Assembly: GCA_947630025.1 (NCBI GenBank)
Contig: CANRFZ010000010.1
Coordinates: 54,000-117,999, forward strand
Source: an uncultured Lachnospiraceae bacterium
GTDB taxonomy: Bacteria; Bacillota; Clostridia; Lachnospirales; Lachnospiraceae
Length of the DNA: 64,000 bases
Direction of reading: 5' to 3'
The position numbers and the translations under genes are program-made. The notes under the pieces are model-generated. The model was not told the DNA's origin and did no database searches. It saw only the letters and a list, made by a program, of their open reading frames with translations. How positions within the stretch are numbered: the first letter of the stretch is position 1; each line of letters opens with the position of its first letter. Positions 1-8,423 of this stretch are shown here, piece by piece.

Positions 1-3
1 TTT

Positions 4-2391
4 TCATTCCTTTTCCATAAAGTACAGCCGCGATGCGAAGTCGGGGAAGTGCCGCACCTCGCTATTGTAACCCGTGGCGGCAAAACCCTGCTTAAGCCGC
101 ACGCCGCCGTACATCAGCGTGTCGCCCCCGGCATGGCAGTCCTCCGTCTCGCCGTCCATCTTGACGAATCGGGCCACCGTCCGGTAGGCCAGCGAATCCT
201 GTTTGAGATGGATGGGCGAAACGGTGTTGACCAGATCGCCGAACTCGCGCACATTATATTGTAACGCCCTGTTATAGAAATGATACCGGCTTCCCTCGTC
301 CAGCCCTTTGGCGTGATACCACTCGAACTGCATATTGGGAGACGCCAGCCGGTGCATCAGAAAGCCCACCGCCAGAGAGCGGTCGGGTGACACGCAGGTC
401 CACTCCGTCACGTTGCCGTCACAGTAGCCCAGACTGCTGCCCGCGCCGCCGCCCGCGGCAAACGTCCTGCCCCGGTAGAACGTGCCGTTCTGCAGCACAT
501 CCCGCCACTTCTTATAGAGGGCGACCTGTTCCCTGACCGCCCGCAGATCCTCCCCGGACATATCGCACAGGTTGCACTCATAGCCGAAGATGCCGAAGCA
601 CGCCACCTGAAATCTCGTCTCCAGCGGCGTATTCCGCAGCGTCTGGTGGTTCGGGCAGGCGGACACATGGGCGCTCACCACCGACATCGGATATCCGTAA
701 CTGTACCCGGTCTGGATCTCCGCCCGGCACAGTGCGTCCGTGTTGTCGCTGGCCCAGATCTGCGGGAAATAACACAGGATGCCGGGATCGAAGCGGTTGC
801 CGCCCGCCGAGCAGCCCTCGAACAGAATATGCGGGAACCGCCGCGTCAGCTCGCCCATGCAGCGGTACAGGCCCAGCACGCAGCGGTGCGCCGTCTCGCC
901 CTGTCTGTCCGGCGGCAGCGCAGCCGAATAGCAGTCGGTAAACGTGCGGTTCATATCCCATTTGACATAGGAGACGCCCGGCACGCCGAACACCCTGCTC
1001 ATCGCTTCGATCAGATACTCCTGCACATCCTCTCTGGTGAGATCGAGAATCCGCTGGTTCCTGCCCTCGGAGTGGGGCTTATCCGGTATCTGCAGCACCC
1101 AGTCGGGGTGTTTCCGGTAGAGATTGCTGTTGACATTGACCATCTCCGGCTCCACCCACAGGCCGAAATCCAGTCCCAGCGCCCGCACCTTGCGCGCCAG
1201 CCCTTCCAGTCCGCCGGGGAGTTTCCTGCGGTTGACTTCCCAGTCGCCCAGCGACTGCGTATCGTCGTCCCGCGTGCCGAACCATCCGTCGTCCATGACA
1301 AAAAGCTCCGCGCCCACGCTCTTGGCCGCTTTTGCAAGTTGCAGCAGCTTGTGTTCGTTGATGTCGAAATACGCCGCCTCCCAACTGTTCAGCAGCACGG
1401 GCCGCGCCTTGTGCTTCCACTCGCCCCGCACGATATGTTCCCGAATGAAATCGTGCATATGGCGGCTCATGCCGTTAAAGCCGTCCGGCGAATAGGTCAT
1501 CGCCGCCTCCGGCGCCTCAAATGTCTCCCCCGGCGGCAGGGCGTACGCAAACGACCGGGGATTGATGCCGGTGATAAGCCTCGTCTTGCCGTAACCGTTC
1601 ACCTCCGCCGCCTCGTAGTGGTTGCCGCTGTATAACAGATGGAAGCCGTAGCAGTCGCCCGCGTCCTCCGTCGTCTTTTCCCGGCTCAGCATGACGAACG
1701 GATTGGCGCGGCTGGACGACGTGCCGGTGTAGGATTCGTTCACGTGCCGTCCGGATATGACACGTGTGTCATGTCTTTTCATCTCTCTGGCCCACGTGCC
1801 GTTAAACGTCGTGAAGACATATTCCGGCGTGTCAAAGTCGAGCTGCAGGCTCATCAGACGCCGCAGGCTGATCTGCTCGTCGCTGTCGTTGACCAGCACG
1901 GCGCTCCTGCTGATCACGTCACAGTCTTCGTAGACATCATAGTACAGTCGCAACGTCAGGCTGTACTGCCTGTCCCGCAGCGTCACACACAGGCGCTGCA
2001 CGTTCCCGGTTTCGTCGTAGGACGAGGGCAGCGTCTTCACGGGCTCTTTGCCCTGCGTGATCTCGGCGTCCTCAAACAGAAAATCCGAGGTGAAGCTGCC
2101 GTCCGCGTGGACGATCTCCACGAAGGGATCGCGGATGTCGCCTTTGCCGTAAGAGGACATCTCCAGCCGGATATCCTCCAGCGAAAAGTGCGTGTTGTCC
2201 TGATCGTAGGCGTTGGTGTTGCCCGGCATAAAAACGTGCTTTTCCGCCAGCGCCTCGACGTCCTGCTCCGCCGTGACGGTGATCCGCCTGCCGTAGTGCA
2301 GGTGCTCCAGATGCCCGCTGGGGAGCGCCCGGAAACAGTATGTGGTATGTGCCGTGTCCAGCACAAAGCATCGGTTGAATTGTCTGATCAT
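4..2391 (-). CDS. Alpha-galactosidase, GH36 family
   Basis: Cytoplasmic enzyme that hydrolyses terminal alpha-1,6-galactosyl residues of melibiose, raffinose and related oligosaccharides. The 795-aa protein has the full GH36 layout: an N-terminal beta-sandwich (about 1-325), a TIM barrel (about 330-650) and a C-terminal beta domain. YVKWDMNR carries the expected nucleophile (D479) and IWASDNTDA the expected acid/base (D549); the barrel also shows FVMDDGWFG and LWVEPEMVN. No signal peptide is seen. The length is slightly above the usual 720-745 aa. The start has AGGAG about 9 nt upstream, lying inside the end of the permease gene, so the two are probably cotranscribed and coupled. The stop lies 4 nt from the window edge, so the gene is complete. 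Confidence 0.95.
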   Translation of the reverse strand: MIRQFNRCFVLDTAHTTYCFRALPSGHLEHLHYGRRITVTAEQDVEALAEKHVFMPGNTNAYDQDNTHFSLEDIRLEMSSYGKGDIRDPFVEIVHADGSFTSDFLFEDAEITQGKEPVKTLPSSYDETGNVQRLCVTLRDRQYSLTLRLYYDVYEDCDVISRSAVLVNDSDEQISLRRLMSLQLDFDTPEYVFTTFNGTWAREMKRHDTRVISGRHVNESYTGTSSSRANPFVMLSREKTTEDAGDCYGFHLLYSGNHYEAAEVNGYGKTRLITGINPRSFAYALPPGETFEAPEAAMTYSPDGFNGMSRHMHDFIREHIVRGEWKHKARPVLLNSWEAAYFDINEHKLLQLAKAAKSVGAELFVMDDGWFGTRDDDTQSLGDWEVNRRKLPGGLEGLARKVRALGLDFGLWVEPEMVNVNSNLYRKHPDWVLQIPDKPHSEGRNQRILDLTREDVQEYLIEAMSRVFGVPGVSYVKWDMNRTFTDCYSAALPPDRQGETAHRCVLGLYRCMGELTRRFPHILFEGCSAGGNRFDPGILCYFPQIWASDNTDALCRAEIQTGYSYGYPMSVVSAHVSACPNHQTLRNTPLETRFQVACFGIFGYECNLCDMSGEDLRAVREQVALYKKWRDVLQNGTFYRGRTFAAGGGAGSSLGYCDGNVTEWTCVSPDRSLAVGFLMHRLASPNMQFEWYHAKGLDEGSRYHFYNRALQYNVREFGDLVNTVSPIHLKQDSLAYRTVARFVKMDGETEDCHAGGDTLMYGGVRLKQGFAATGYNSEVRHFPDFASRLYFMEKE

Positions 2392-2397
2392 ATCCTT

Positions 2398-3780
2398 TTA
2401 CTCCTGTTGCCTCCGTTTTGCGCGGATCTCGCCCGCGATCTCCTCCACCTTCTGCTCGGTGAGGATATATTTTCTGTGGAAAAGGTATACCGCCGTCAGC
2501 AGTCCCACGATGGGGAGCACCGTCATCGTCATCCGCAGCACGAAGATCGACGAGCCCGACGCCTCCACGGAAACCGCCGCAGCCGTGTCGTTGCTCAGCT
2601 TGCAGATCGAAAGACAGATGGAGACAATCAGCACCGCCACGCCGGAGGCCAGCTTTACCACAAAGGTCTGCATGGAGAAGATCACGCTCTCGTCTCTCCT
2701 GTTGTTTTTCAGCTCGCCGTAATCTACCGTGTTCGCCAGAAAGACCGTGGTCAGCACCGTCAGCATACCGAACGCCGTAAACACGAAGAACGCCGGAACG
2801 AACAGGACGAATACATTCGTCATGCCCAGACACATCAGGAGAAACAGTACCGCATAGCCCGTGATCGCCATCGCGAAACTCACATAGAAGACCTGCAGCG
2901 AGTTGATGAACTTGCGCAGCAGCGGGTAGAACAACATCATCGACAAAATCTGGATGCCGCCGCCGAACATATTAAACAACGTATAGCCGTTCTCCCACGC
3001 TTCGCCGCCCACGTCATATTTAAAGAAATAAATGAGCAGATTGGAGGTGATATATAACGAGCAGTTGATCAGCACAATCGCGATCACGACGATCATCGTC
3101 TGGTCGTTCTGCACCAGCGCGCGGAACATCTGGCCCACCGAAGGCGCCTCCACGTTGACGGTGGATTTTTCTTTAATATTAAAACAGGTGATTGCGATAA
3201 AGACCACGAACAGTACCGCGATAATCAGCGCAAACCGCTGGAAACCGATGCGCTCGTCGCCGCCGCCCAGATTCTTGACGCAGATCATCGTAATGATCGT
3301 GATCAGCGCGGAGCCCACGCCCGCACAGGAACGCGCCAGCGTGCTCAGGCCCTCGCGCTCCTTGCCGCCCTCTGTAAAAGCCGGGATCATCGACCAGTAG
3401 GGAATGTCCATCATCGTGTAGGTGACGCCCCATACGACATAGGTAGCCGCCGCGTATGCCACAAGGCCACTGCCGTTGAGCGCCGGCGGCGCGGAGAACA
3501 TCACGAACAGGATGATTGCATTCAGGATGGTGCCGACCAGCAGCCACGGGCGGAACTTGCCCCATCTGGTTCTCGTCTTGGCCACCAGCACGCCCATCAC
3601 CGGATCGTTAAAGGCGTCGAACACGCGGGCCGCCATCAGGATAATGCCCATCGCCCACGCGCTCACACCGAGAATATCCTGATAATAGTACAGAATATAG
3701 CTGGCAGAGAGCATATAGACCATGTCTTTTCCCACCGCGCCCAAGCCGTAGGATATTTTTTCCTTTACTGTCAGTTTCAT
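2398..3780 (-). CDS. Sugar:cation symporter of the GPH (MelB-like) MFS family
   Basis: Inner-membrane permease, probably importing alpha-galactosides for the adjacent GH36 enzyme. The 460-aa protein starts MKLTVKEKISYGLGAVGKDM, typical of the glycoside-pentoside-hexuronide family. It has about 12 hydrophobic segments and the family-type loop after helix 2 (DAFNDPVMG, then RTRWGKFRPW). A clear Shine-Dalgarno (GAGGAGG) precedes the ATG. It lies 6 nt before the galactosidase start, so the two form one operon. The substrate is inferred from the neighbour. Family and topology are secure; specificity (melibiose, raffinose or another galactoside) is not. Confidence 0.92.
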   Translation of the reverse strand: MKLTVKEKISYGLGAVGKDMVYMLSASYILYYYQDILGVSAWAMGIILMAARVFDAFNDPVMGVLVAKTRTRWGKFRPWLLVGTILNAIILFVMFSAPPALNGSGLVAYAAATYVVWGVTYTMMDIPYWSMIPAFTEGGKEREGLSTLARSCAGVGSALITIITMICVKNLGGGDERIGFQRFALIIAVLFVVFIAITCFNIKEKSTVNVEAPSVGQMFRALVQNDQTMIVVIAIVLINCSLYITSNLLIYFFKYDVGGEAWENGYTLFNMFGGGIQILSMMLFYPLLRKFINSLQVFYVSFAMAITGYAVLFLLMCLGMTNVFVLFVPAFFVFTAFGMLTVLTTVFLANTVDYGELKNNRRDESVIFSMQTFVVKLASGVAVLIVSICLSICKLSNDTAAAVSVEASGSSIFVLRMTMTVLPIVGLLTAVYLFHRKYILTEQKVEEIAGEIRAKRRQQE

Positions 3781-3807
3781 ACCGTAACCTCCTCGTTTTT
3801 TTCATTC

Positions 3808-3852
3808 TTCACTTTCTATTTTTCACTTTCTATTTTTCACTTTCTTTTTTAT
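3808..3852. repeat. 14-bp tandem repeat, three units
   Basis: TTCACTTTCTATTT is repeated head to tail at 3808-3821, 3822-3835 and, with a degenerate end, from 3836, filling the gap between the 501-aa gene and the permease gene. It is one of several short tandem duplications at gene boundaries in this window. Confidence 0.85.
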
Positions 3853-3863
3853 TTTCTATAAAA

Positions 3864-5369
3864 TCATTTCTGTTTCTTCGCCCCATTTTTCAGGCCCATC
3901 GCCAGCTCCACTACGCGGTACGCGCCGTCGTAGACGCCGGCTGCCTTGTTCTTCACGATATTGCCGCACATATCCGCCAGCAGGCTGCGATCCGTCACAA
4001 AAAGCCGGATCATCTGCAGCGTGTGGGGAATATCCCGGCACTCCAGCGTGCCGTCGCCGATCTCCGCCGAATGGATCGCGCCCCACTGCTCATGGCCGCC
4101 CACGCGCTTGATAAACAGCTTAGGCACCGGATAGAAAGCCAGCTCGCTGGGCTTCGTCACCAGCACGTCGCAGCTTCGGATCAGCAGATTCGTGCAGTAT
4201 ACCGCCTCAAATATATTTTCATGCCAGAAGGCGTGTACGCCGCGCACATCGCCGGTCAGCGCGTCTGCGGCGAACCGCTCCGTCTCGCTCCACTGATTGA
4301 AATGCTCCGTGGACACGCCGCCCAGCTCCGGGATCTCGCGCAGCAGCTCCTCCCAGACGTTGCGGTAGTCGCCCACGTTCACATAGAGCGCCGCCTTGTC
4401 CTTGCGGATCAGCGGGAGCAGATATTTGATGATCGCCGCGAAGATCTCCTTCTGCGCGCCGGCCCCGCCGATCGTCAGCAGGAACCGGAACGGCCTGCCC
4501 TCCTGCTGCCGCTTCGTTCTGGCGGCGCAGTCCGCTTCGATATTGCTCACCATCTCGTGATCGATATAGTGTCCCGTATAAATCAAGTCCGTATCCGGCA
4601 TCGGCTGCAGCACATCCCTGCCCTGCATTCCGTTCAGGATGCGGTAGCCCTGATAGGCGAAATGCGTCTGTACCGTGTGCAGGCTGCCCTCGGACAGATG
4701 GAGCGCCATCGGCCAGTTGTCGGGAATGGCGTTGACCACGTTCTTCATGCCCGCGTGAACCGCCGCCTGCGCGGGCCACACATGAGTCGCCACCACCGGC
4801 ATCTCCTTGGGCACGTTCCGATAGACCGCCGCCATCAGCTCCGCGTTCTTCTGGTCGGAGGCGTTGTAGCTCAGCTTGCGGAAGCCCTCATAGTTCATCG
4901 GCTCCCACACCAGCCTGTTAAAAAGCCTGCTCTTGCCAGACAGTCTCGATCCCAGCGAATACAGATCGTTCTGGGCGCTGATGACCTTGGTGCAGGTGGT
5001 GTGGCGGTAGGAATTGAGATCCATCCAGTAGGGCACGTACCCCATGGATTTGGCCGCGGAAGCGATGGCCATCGAGATTCTGTAATGACCGAAGCCCATG
5101 CGGATATTGCCTACGATAATGCCCCGCTCCGTGTCAAAGGACGCATCGGAGCCGGGCGCGCCGCCGTCCTCGCCCAGCAGCACATCCATGACGCCCAGCG
5201 AATCGCCGATGTGGGCGTTCTTTGCGACGGTAACGGGATAATCCGCCGCCGAGTCGTCGCCGAATTTCTTCGCATACTTCTGCTTGGACTTTACCGCCTT
5301 GCGGTACACCGATGCCGGCATCGGATTGCCGAAGATCACTTTGGATTTTTCTGTCGCTTTCTCACTCAT
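3864..5369 (-). CDS. Putative GT-B-fold glycosyltransferase-like protein, function unknown
   Basis: A 501-aa soluble protein without a signal peptide. Residues around 88-110 read GIIVGNIRMGFGHYRISMAI, which resembles the N-terminal nucleotide-sugar transferase loop of MurG/monogalactosyldiacylglycerol-synthase relatives (GxGHxxAA). A second Gly-rich strand (RFLLTIGGAGAQKEIFAAI) near 290-310 fits the start of the C-terminal Rossmann half, and LVTKPSELAFYPVPKLF near 415 resembles a donor-site segment. That makes a GT-B fold plausible but not proven. It sits between tetR and the permease/galactosidase genes on the same strand, so it may take part in alpha-galactoside metabolism or be regulated with it. 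GGGAGAG precedes the start. No acceptor or product can be assigned. Confidence 0.6.
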   Translation of the reverse strand: MSEKATEKSKVIFGNPMPASVYRKAVKSKQKYAKKFGDDSAADYPVTVAKNAHIGDSLGVMDVLLGEDGGAPGSDASFDTERGIIVGNIRMGFGHYRISMAIASAAKSMGYVPYWMDLNSYRHTTCTKVISAQNDLYSLGSRLSGKSRLFNRLVWEPMNYEGFRKLSYNASDQKNAELMAAVYRNVPKEMPVVATHVWPAQAAVHAGMKNVVNAIPDNWPMALHLSEGSLHTVQTHFAYQGYRILNGMQGRDVLQPMPDTDLIYTGHYIDHEMVSNIEADCAARTKRQQEGRPFRFLLTIGGAGAQKEIFAAIIKYLLPLIRKDKAALYVNVGDYRNVWEELLREIPELGGVSTEHFNQWSETERFAADALTGDVRGVHAFWHENIFEAVYCTNLLIRSCDVLVTKPSELAFYPVPKLFIKRVGGHEQWGAIHSAEIGDGTLECRDIPHTLQMIRLFVTDRSLLADMCGNIVKNKAAGVYDGAYRVVELAMGLKNGAKKQK

Positions 5370-5496
5370 TTCTGCCTCTCCCTTTCTGATTCTCAGTTTG
5401 TTACTTTCTTTTTTATGATTATGCAGCTATTCTTTCGTTCCTGTCTTTTGTTCCGCGGTTCGGTTATGCCGCTGCCCTGATCTGTCGGATATTTTC

Positions 5497-6072
5497 CTAA
5501 TGCACCCGAATGCCTTCCATCAGGATACTGACCACTTCGTCCAGCGCCGCCTGATAGGACATACCGTTGCGGATCAGGATGTCCCTCTGGAAAAACTGCT
5601 CCAGCGACGCCTCCAGCATCATCTTCAAAATCGGGATGCTGACGGGCTTGATGCAGCCCTCATCGATCCCCTGCCGGATCAGCTCTATCGTCGTCTCCCA
5701 GCCCGTCTCCAGCCGCAGCTCGACCTGTTTGTATATTCTGGGATATTTGTCTTTCAGCAGATAGAGCTGGTGAAGATTGACGTCTCTGTAGCCCTCCGGC
5801 AGCACGCCCAATATCCGGTGGACTTTCTCCACGGTTCCCAGCGCGTCGTCCTCCACCACACGCTGCTCGCTCTGCTTGATGGAGTCAAATATGTAGTCCA
5901 CCGTCGCCAGAAACAGCGCCTCCTTGTCGTCGAACACTTTATATAAGGTCTTTTTGCTGATCTGCATCCGCTCGGCGATGTCGTTCATCGTAAATTTCAG
6001 CCCTTTGTCGTTAAAGACCTGTATCGTCGCTTTCAGAATTTCTTCTCTTAATGCCGCTGTCTTTTCGTCCAT
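5497..6072 (-). CDS. TetR/AcrR-family transcriptional regulator
   Basis: About 191 aa. The N-terminus is a TetR helix-turn-helix: FNDKGLKFTMNDIAERMQ followed by ISKKTLYKVFDDKEALF. The remaining ~140 residues form the variable helical ligand/dimer domain. The start is taken at the ATG at 6072; a GTG two codons upstream (6078) has GAGGG at a slightly better distance and cannot be excluded. Just upstream are a strong promoter and two copies of an inverted repeat with GAAACT half-sites 14 nt apart, so autorepression is likely. It lies at the head of the 501-aa gene, permease and galactosidase genes, which it may also control. The inducer is unknown. Confidence 0.9.
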   Translation of the reverse strand: MDEKTAALREEILKATIQVFNDKGLKFTMNDIAERMQISKKTLYKVFDDKEALFLATVDYIFDSIKQSEQRVVEDDALGTVEKVHRILGVLPEGYRDVNLHQLYLLKDKYPRIYKQVELRLETGWETTIELIRQGIDEGCIKPVSIPILKMMLEASLEQFFQRDILIRNGMSYQAALDEVVSILMEGIRVH

Positions 6073-6206
6073 ATGCACCGTGCCCTCTGTCTCCGTTTTC
6101 GTTCCTGCTCCCGCTTCCTATTGCCACCATATCCTGCCGCCATGCGCGCCGGCCCGCGGGACTGCTCCTTTTGTGCCGTTCTTTCTTTTTGCGGTTCGGC
6201 TCTGGC

Positions 6207-6234
6207 GGAAACTCATTTTTATTTTTGAGTTTCC
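6207..6234. promoter_or_regulatory. Probable TetR operator 1
   Basis: Perfect inverted repeat: GGAAACTCA at 6207-6215 and TGAGTTTCC at 6226-6234, separated by 10 nt of T/A. It begins 4 nt downstream of the tetR -10 box. The core GAAACT-N14-AGTTTC recurs at 6267-6292. Confidence 0.75.
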
Positions 6235-6237
6235 TTT

Positions 6238-6266
6238 ATTGTATCACCTTGCTCCGTGTATCACAA
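6238..6266 (-). promoter_or_regulatory. Sigma-A-type promoter of tetR
   Basis: On the minus strand, TTGTGA (6261-6266) and TACAAT (6238-6243) are separated by exactly 17 nt. The promoter lies directly between two matching inverted repeats, as expected for autorepression by the downstream TetR protein. Confidence 0.75.
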
Positions 6267-6292
6267 GAAACTATTTTCACAAAAAGAGTTTC
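6267..6292. promoter_or_regulatory. Probable TetR operator 2
   Basis: GAAACT (6267-6272) and AGTTTC (6287-6292) are separated by 14 nt, the same half-sites and spacing as operator 1. It abuts the upstream edge of the -35 box. Confidence 0.65.
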
Positions 6293-6425
6293 CTGTTTTT
6301 GGGAATATTGACGAGGGAATGCCGACAATGCCTGAATCCCCATCGGCAGCCCTGCCTCACCCACATCCCCCCCCCATTTTCATAATGACTTCCCTTTTTT
6401 CCCGCCGTGTGCTATAGTTATTTTG

Positions 6426-6454
6426 TTGACAAAATTCGCAGAAAAGCATCATAT
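6426..6454 (+). promoter_or_regulatory. Promoter of the zinc-ribbon/kinase gene pair
   Basis: A perfect TTGACA (6426-6431), a 17-nt spacer and TCATAT (6449-6454), followed by a GGGGAGAG ribosome-binding site and the ATG at 6472. The -35 box is consensus and the -10 box weak. Confidence 0.6.
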
Positions 6455-6471
6455 ACGAGGGGAGAGATATT

Positions 6472-8403
6472 ATGTTTTGCAGTGAATGTGGAGCACCGCT
6501 GGATGACAATGCGGTCTTCTGTAACGTATGCGGCGCCATGGTGACGCCGGAAGCGGCGCAGCAGAGCCCGGGGCAGCAGGGCCCGGAGCAGCAGATTCCA
6601 ATGCAGCAGGGCCCGGAGCAGCAGATTTCGACAGGGCAGATGCCGCCGCAGATACTACCGTCCGTTCTGCCGGACTTTCGTTACGCCGGAGACGGGCCTG
6701 CCATTGAGCAGCCCAGGCAGAAGCACGGCGCAGTGATCGCGTTAAGTATCGCCATCGCCGTTATGCTGGCCGGCATCTTCTTTACCGCCACCGTCGTATT
6801 CGGCGGCGTGGACGGCATCAAGAGCGCACACCTGTGCAGTCTGGGCAGCCGCTACCTGTCGGAGCTGGAGTACGAGGAAGCGGTGGCTGCCTATGAGGAT
6901 GCGATCGCCATTGAACCCAAACTGGAAAAAGCCTATGTCGGTCTGGCGGACGCTTACGTCGGGATGGAAGATTACGCTTCCGCGATCGAAGCATTGGAAC
7001 GCGGTATCGACGAGACCGGTTCCGAGAGCCTGCAGGACTACCGCGACGAGATCCAGGGCGAGTGGGACGACCGCGAAAGACGGCTCTGCGGCACGGTCTA
7101 CGCCGTGGACACGGATCTGGACGATTCCAACAATGCCGGACTCGCGGGACTGACCGTAACGCTGACCGACGACAACGGCGACAGTGAGATCTACGTGACG
7201 GACGACGACGGCAGCTACGAGACCGATCTGCTGGAAAAAGGCACTTACTCCGTTTATTTCTATCTGGACGGCTTTGTGGACTATGAATGTGAGATGGAGC
7301 TGACCGGCGGCAGAGAGGAACTGGACGTCTATCTGGAGCCTGACGCCACCGCCACGCTGTTTGGCAGCATCCACATCGCGGACGCGGATATGGACTATAC
7401 CAACAACACGCCGCTGGAAGGCGCCCACGTCAGTCTGGAAAAACTGACGGGCAGCAATTCCTACGAGACGGAGATTTCCTCGGACAATAACGGACAGTAT
7501 GAAATCGACGGCCTGTGGATGGGCGTATACAAGCTGGTCATCACCAAGGACGGCTACATCACCGCCGAGGAAAACGTCACCATCTACGAGGGGCAGAGCG
7601 TAAGCTACAATACGATCGTGGAAATGATCGACACCGAATGGGACGGTATGGGAACGGCTTCCGGCAAAGTGTACGACGCGCTGACAGGCAGCGGCGTGCC
7701 CGGCCTGACGCTGACCGTGCGGGAGGGCATCAGCACCCGCGAGGGCAGCGCCGTGGAAGTGCTGGAGACAGACGGCGAGGGCCGTTATCAGACGTCCTCC
7801 TTAGACTGCGGCAACTACTGTATCGAGATCACGGACGAGCGGGACGACGTGGCCGAGGAGGAGCGCTACGGCAGCTCCCTGATCAACATCAAGATTCTGG
7901 GCAGTATGGATATCGACAATCAGGACGGCACCGTCAGCAACACCATTATGACCGGACAGGTACGCATCGTGCTGACATGGGGCGAGCTGCCTTATGATCT
8001 GGATTCGCATCTGCAGTGCGATCTGAATAGCGGCGACCGGTATCATATTTTCTACATGGAGCCCACATTTACCTTAAACGGCGTGCGGATCGCGGATCTG
8101 GATCTGGACGACACGACCAGCTACGGCCCGGAGACGACGACGATCTATGTCTCCGATCCGGGAGAGTACACTTTCGGCGTATACAATTACTCGCACAACA
8201 ATAGCGACGAGCTGGCGTCCTCCGGCGCCTGCGTACAGGTGTATGTGGAGAATAGCCAAGTGCCTGCCTACGTATTCTACGTGCCCCGCGAGAGCGGCTA
8301 TTATTGGGAAGTCTTCCAGTACAACAGCGTGACCGGCGTACTGACGCCTACCAACGTGATGCAGGAAGAATACGCTTACGGCTACAATTACGGATACTAT
8401 TAA
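6472..8403 (+). CDS. Zinc-ribbon, TPR and beta-sandwich membrane protein with a YfaP-like C-terminal domain
   Basis: 643 aa. Residues 1-24 form a zinc ribbon (CSEC near 3-6, CNVC near 17-20). A Gln/Pro-rich linker with a repeated QQGPEQQI block follows. One transmembrane helix lies near 85-108 (VIALSIAIAVMLAGIFF), then a TPR pair (YEEAVAAYEDAIAIEP; YASAIEALERGIDE). Next come three carboxypeptidase-regulatory/Cna-B-like beta-sandwich repeats (for example LDDSNNAGLAGLTVTLTDDN, then DGSYETDLLEKGTYSV). The last ~130 residues contain LTWGELPYDLDSHL, characteristic of the YfaP/DUF2135 family. The zinc ribbon is probably cytoplasmic and the rest outside. The kinase gene starts 20 nt downstream on the same strand, suggesting a signalling pair. 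The ligand is unknown. Confidence 0.8.
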   Translation: MFCSECGAPLDDNAVFCNVCGAMVTPEAAQQSPGQQGPEQQIPMQQGPEQQISTGQMPPQILPSVLPDFRYAGDGPAIEQPRQKHGAVIALSIAIAVMLAGIFFTATVVFGGVDGIKSAHLCSLGSRYLSELEYEEAVAAYEDAIAIEPKLEKAYVGLADAYVGMEDYASAIEALERGIDETGSESLQDYRDEIQGEWDDRERRLCGTVYAVDTDLDDSNNAGLAGLTVTLTDDNGDSEIYVTDDDGSYETDLLEKGTYSVYFYLDGFVDYECEMELTGGREELDVYLEPDATATLFGSIHIADADMDYTNNTPLEGAHVSLEKLTGSNSYETEISSDNNGQYEIDGLWMGVYKLVITKDGYITAEENVTIYEGQSVSYNTIVEMIDTEWDGMGTASGKVYDALTGSGVPGLTLTVREGISTREGSAVEVLETDGEGRYQTSSLDCGNYCIEITDERDDVAEEERYGSSLINIKILGSMDIDNQDGTVSNTIMTGQVRIVLTWGELPYDLDSHLQCDLNSGDRYHIFYMEPTFTLNGVRIADLDLDDTTSYGPETTTIYVSDPGEYTFGVYNYSHNNSDELASSGACVQVYVENSQVPAYVFYVPRESGYYWEVFQYNSVTGVLTPTNVMQEEYAYGYNYGYY

Positions 8404-8423
8404 GAAACGGACGGACAGACGCT

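Noticed and set aside
8304..8423. N-terminal extension of the kinase
   Set aside because: It lies inside the upstream gene in another frame and lacks a start signal; the kinase begins at MDLQNTYTDM.
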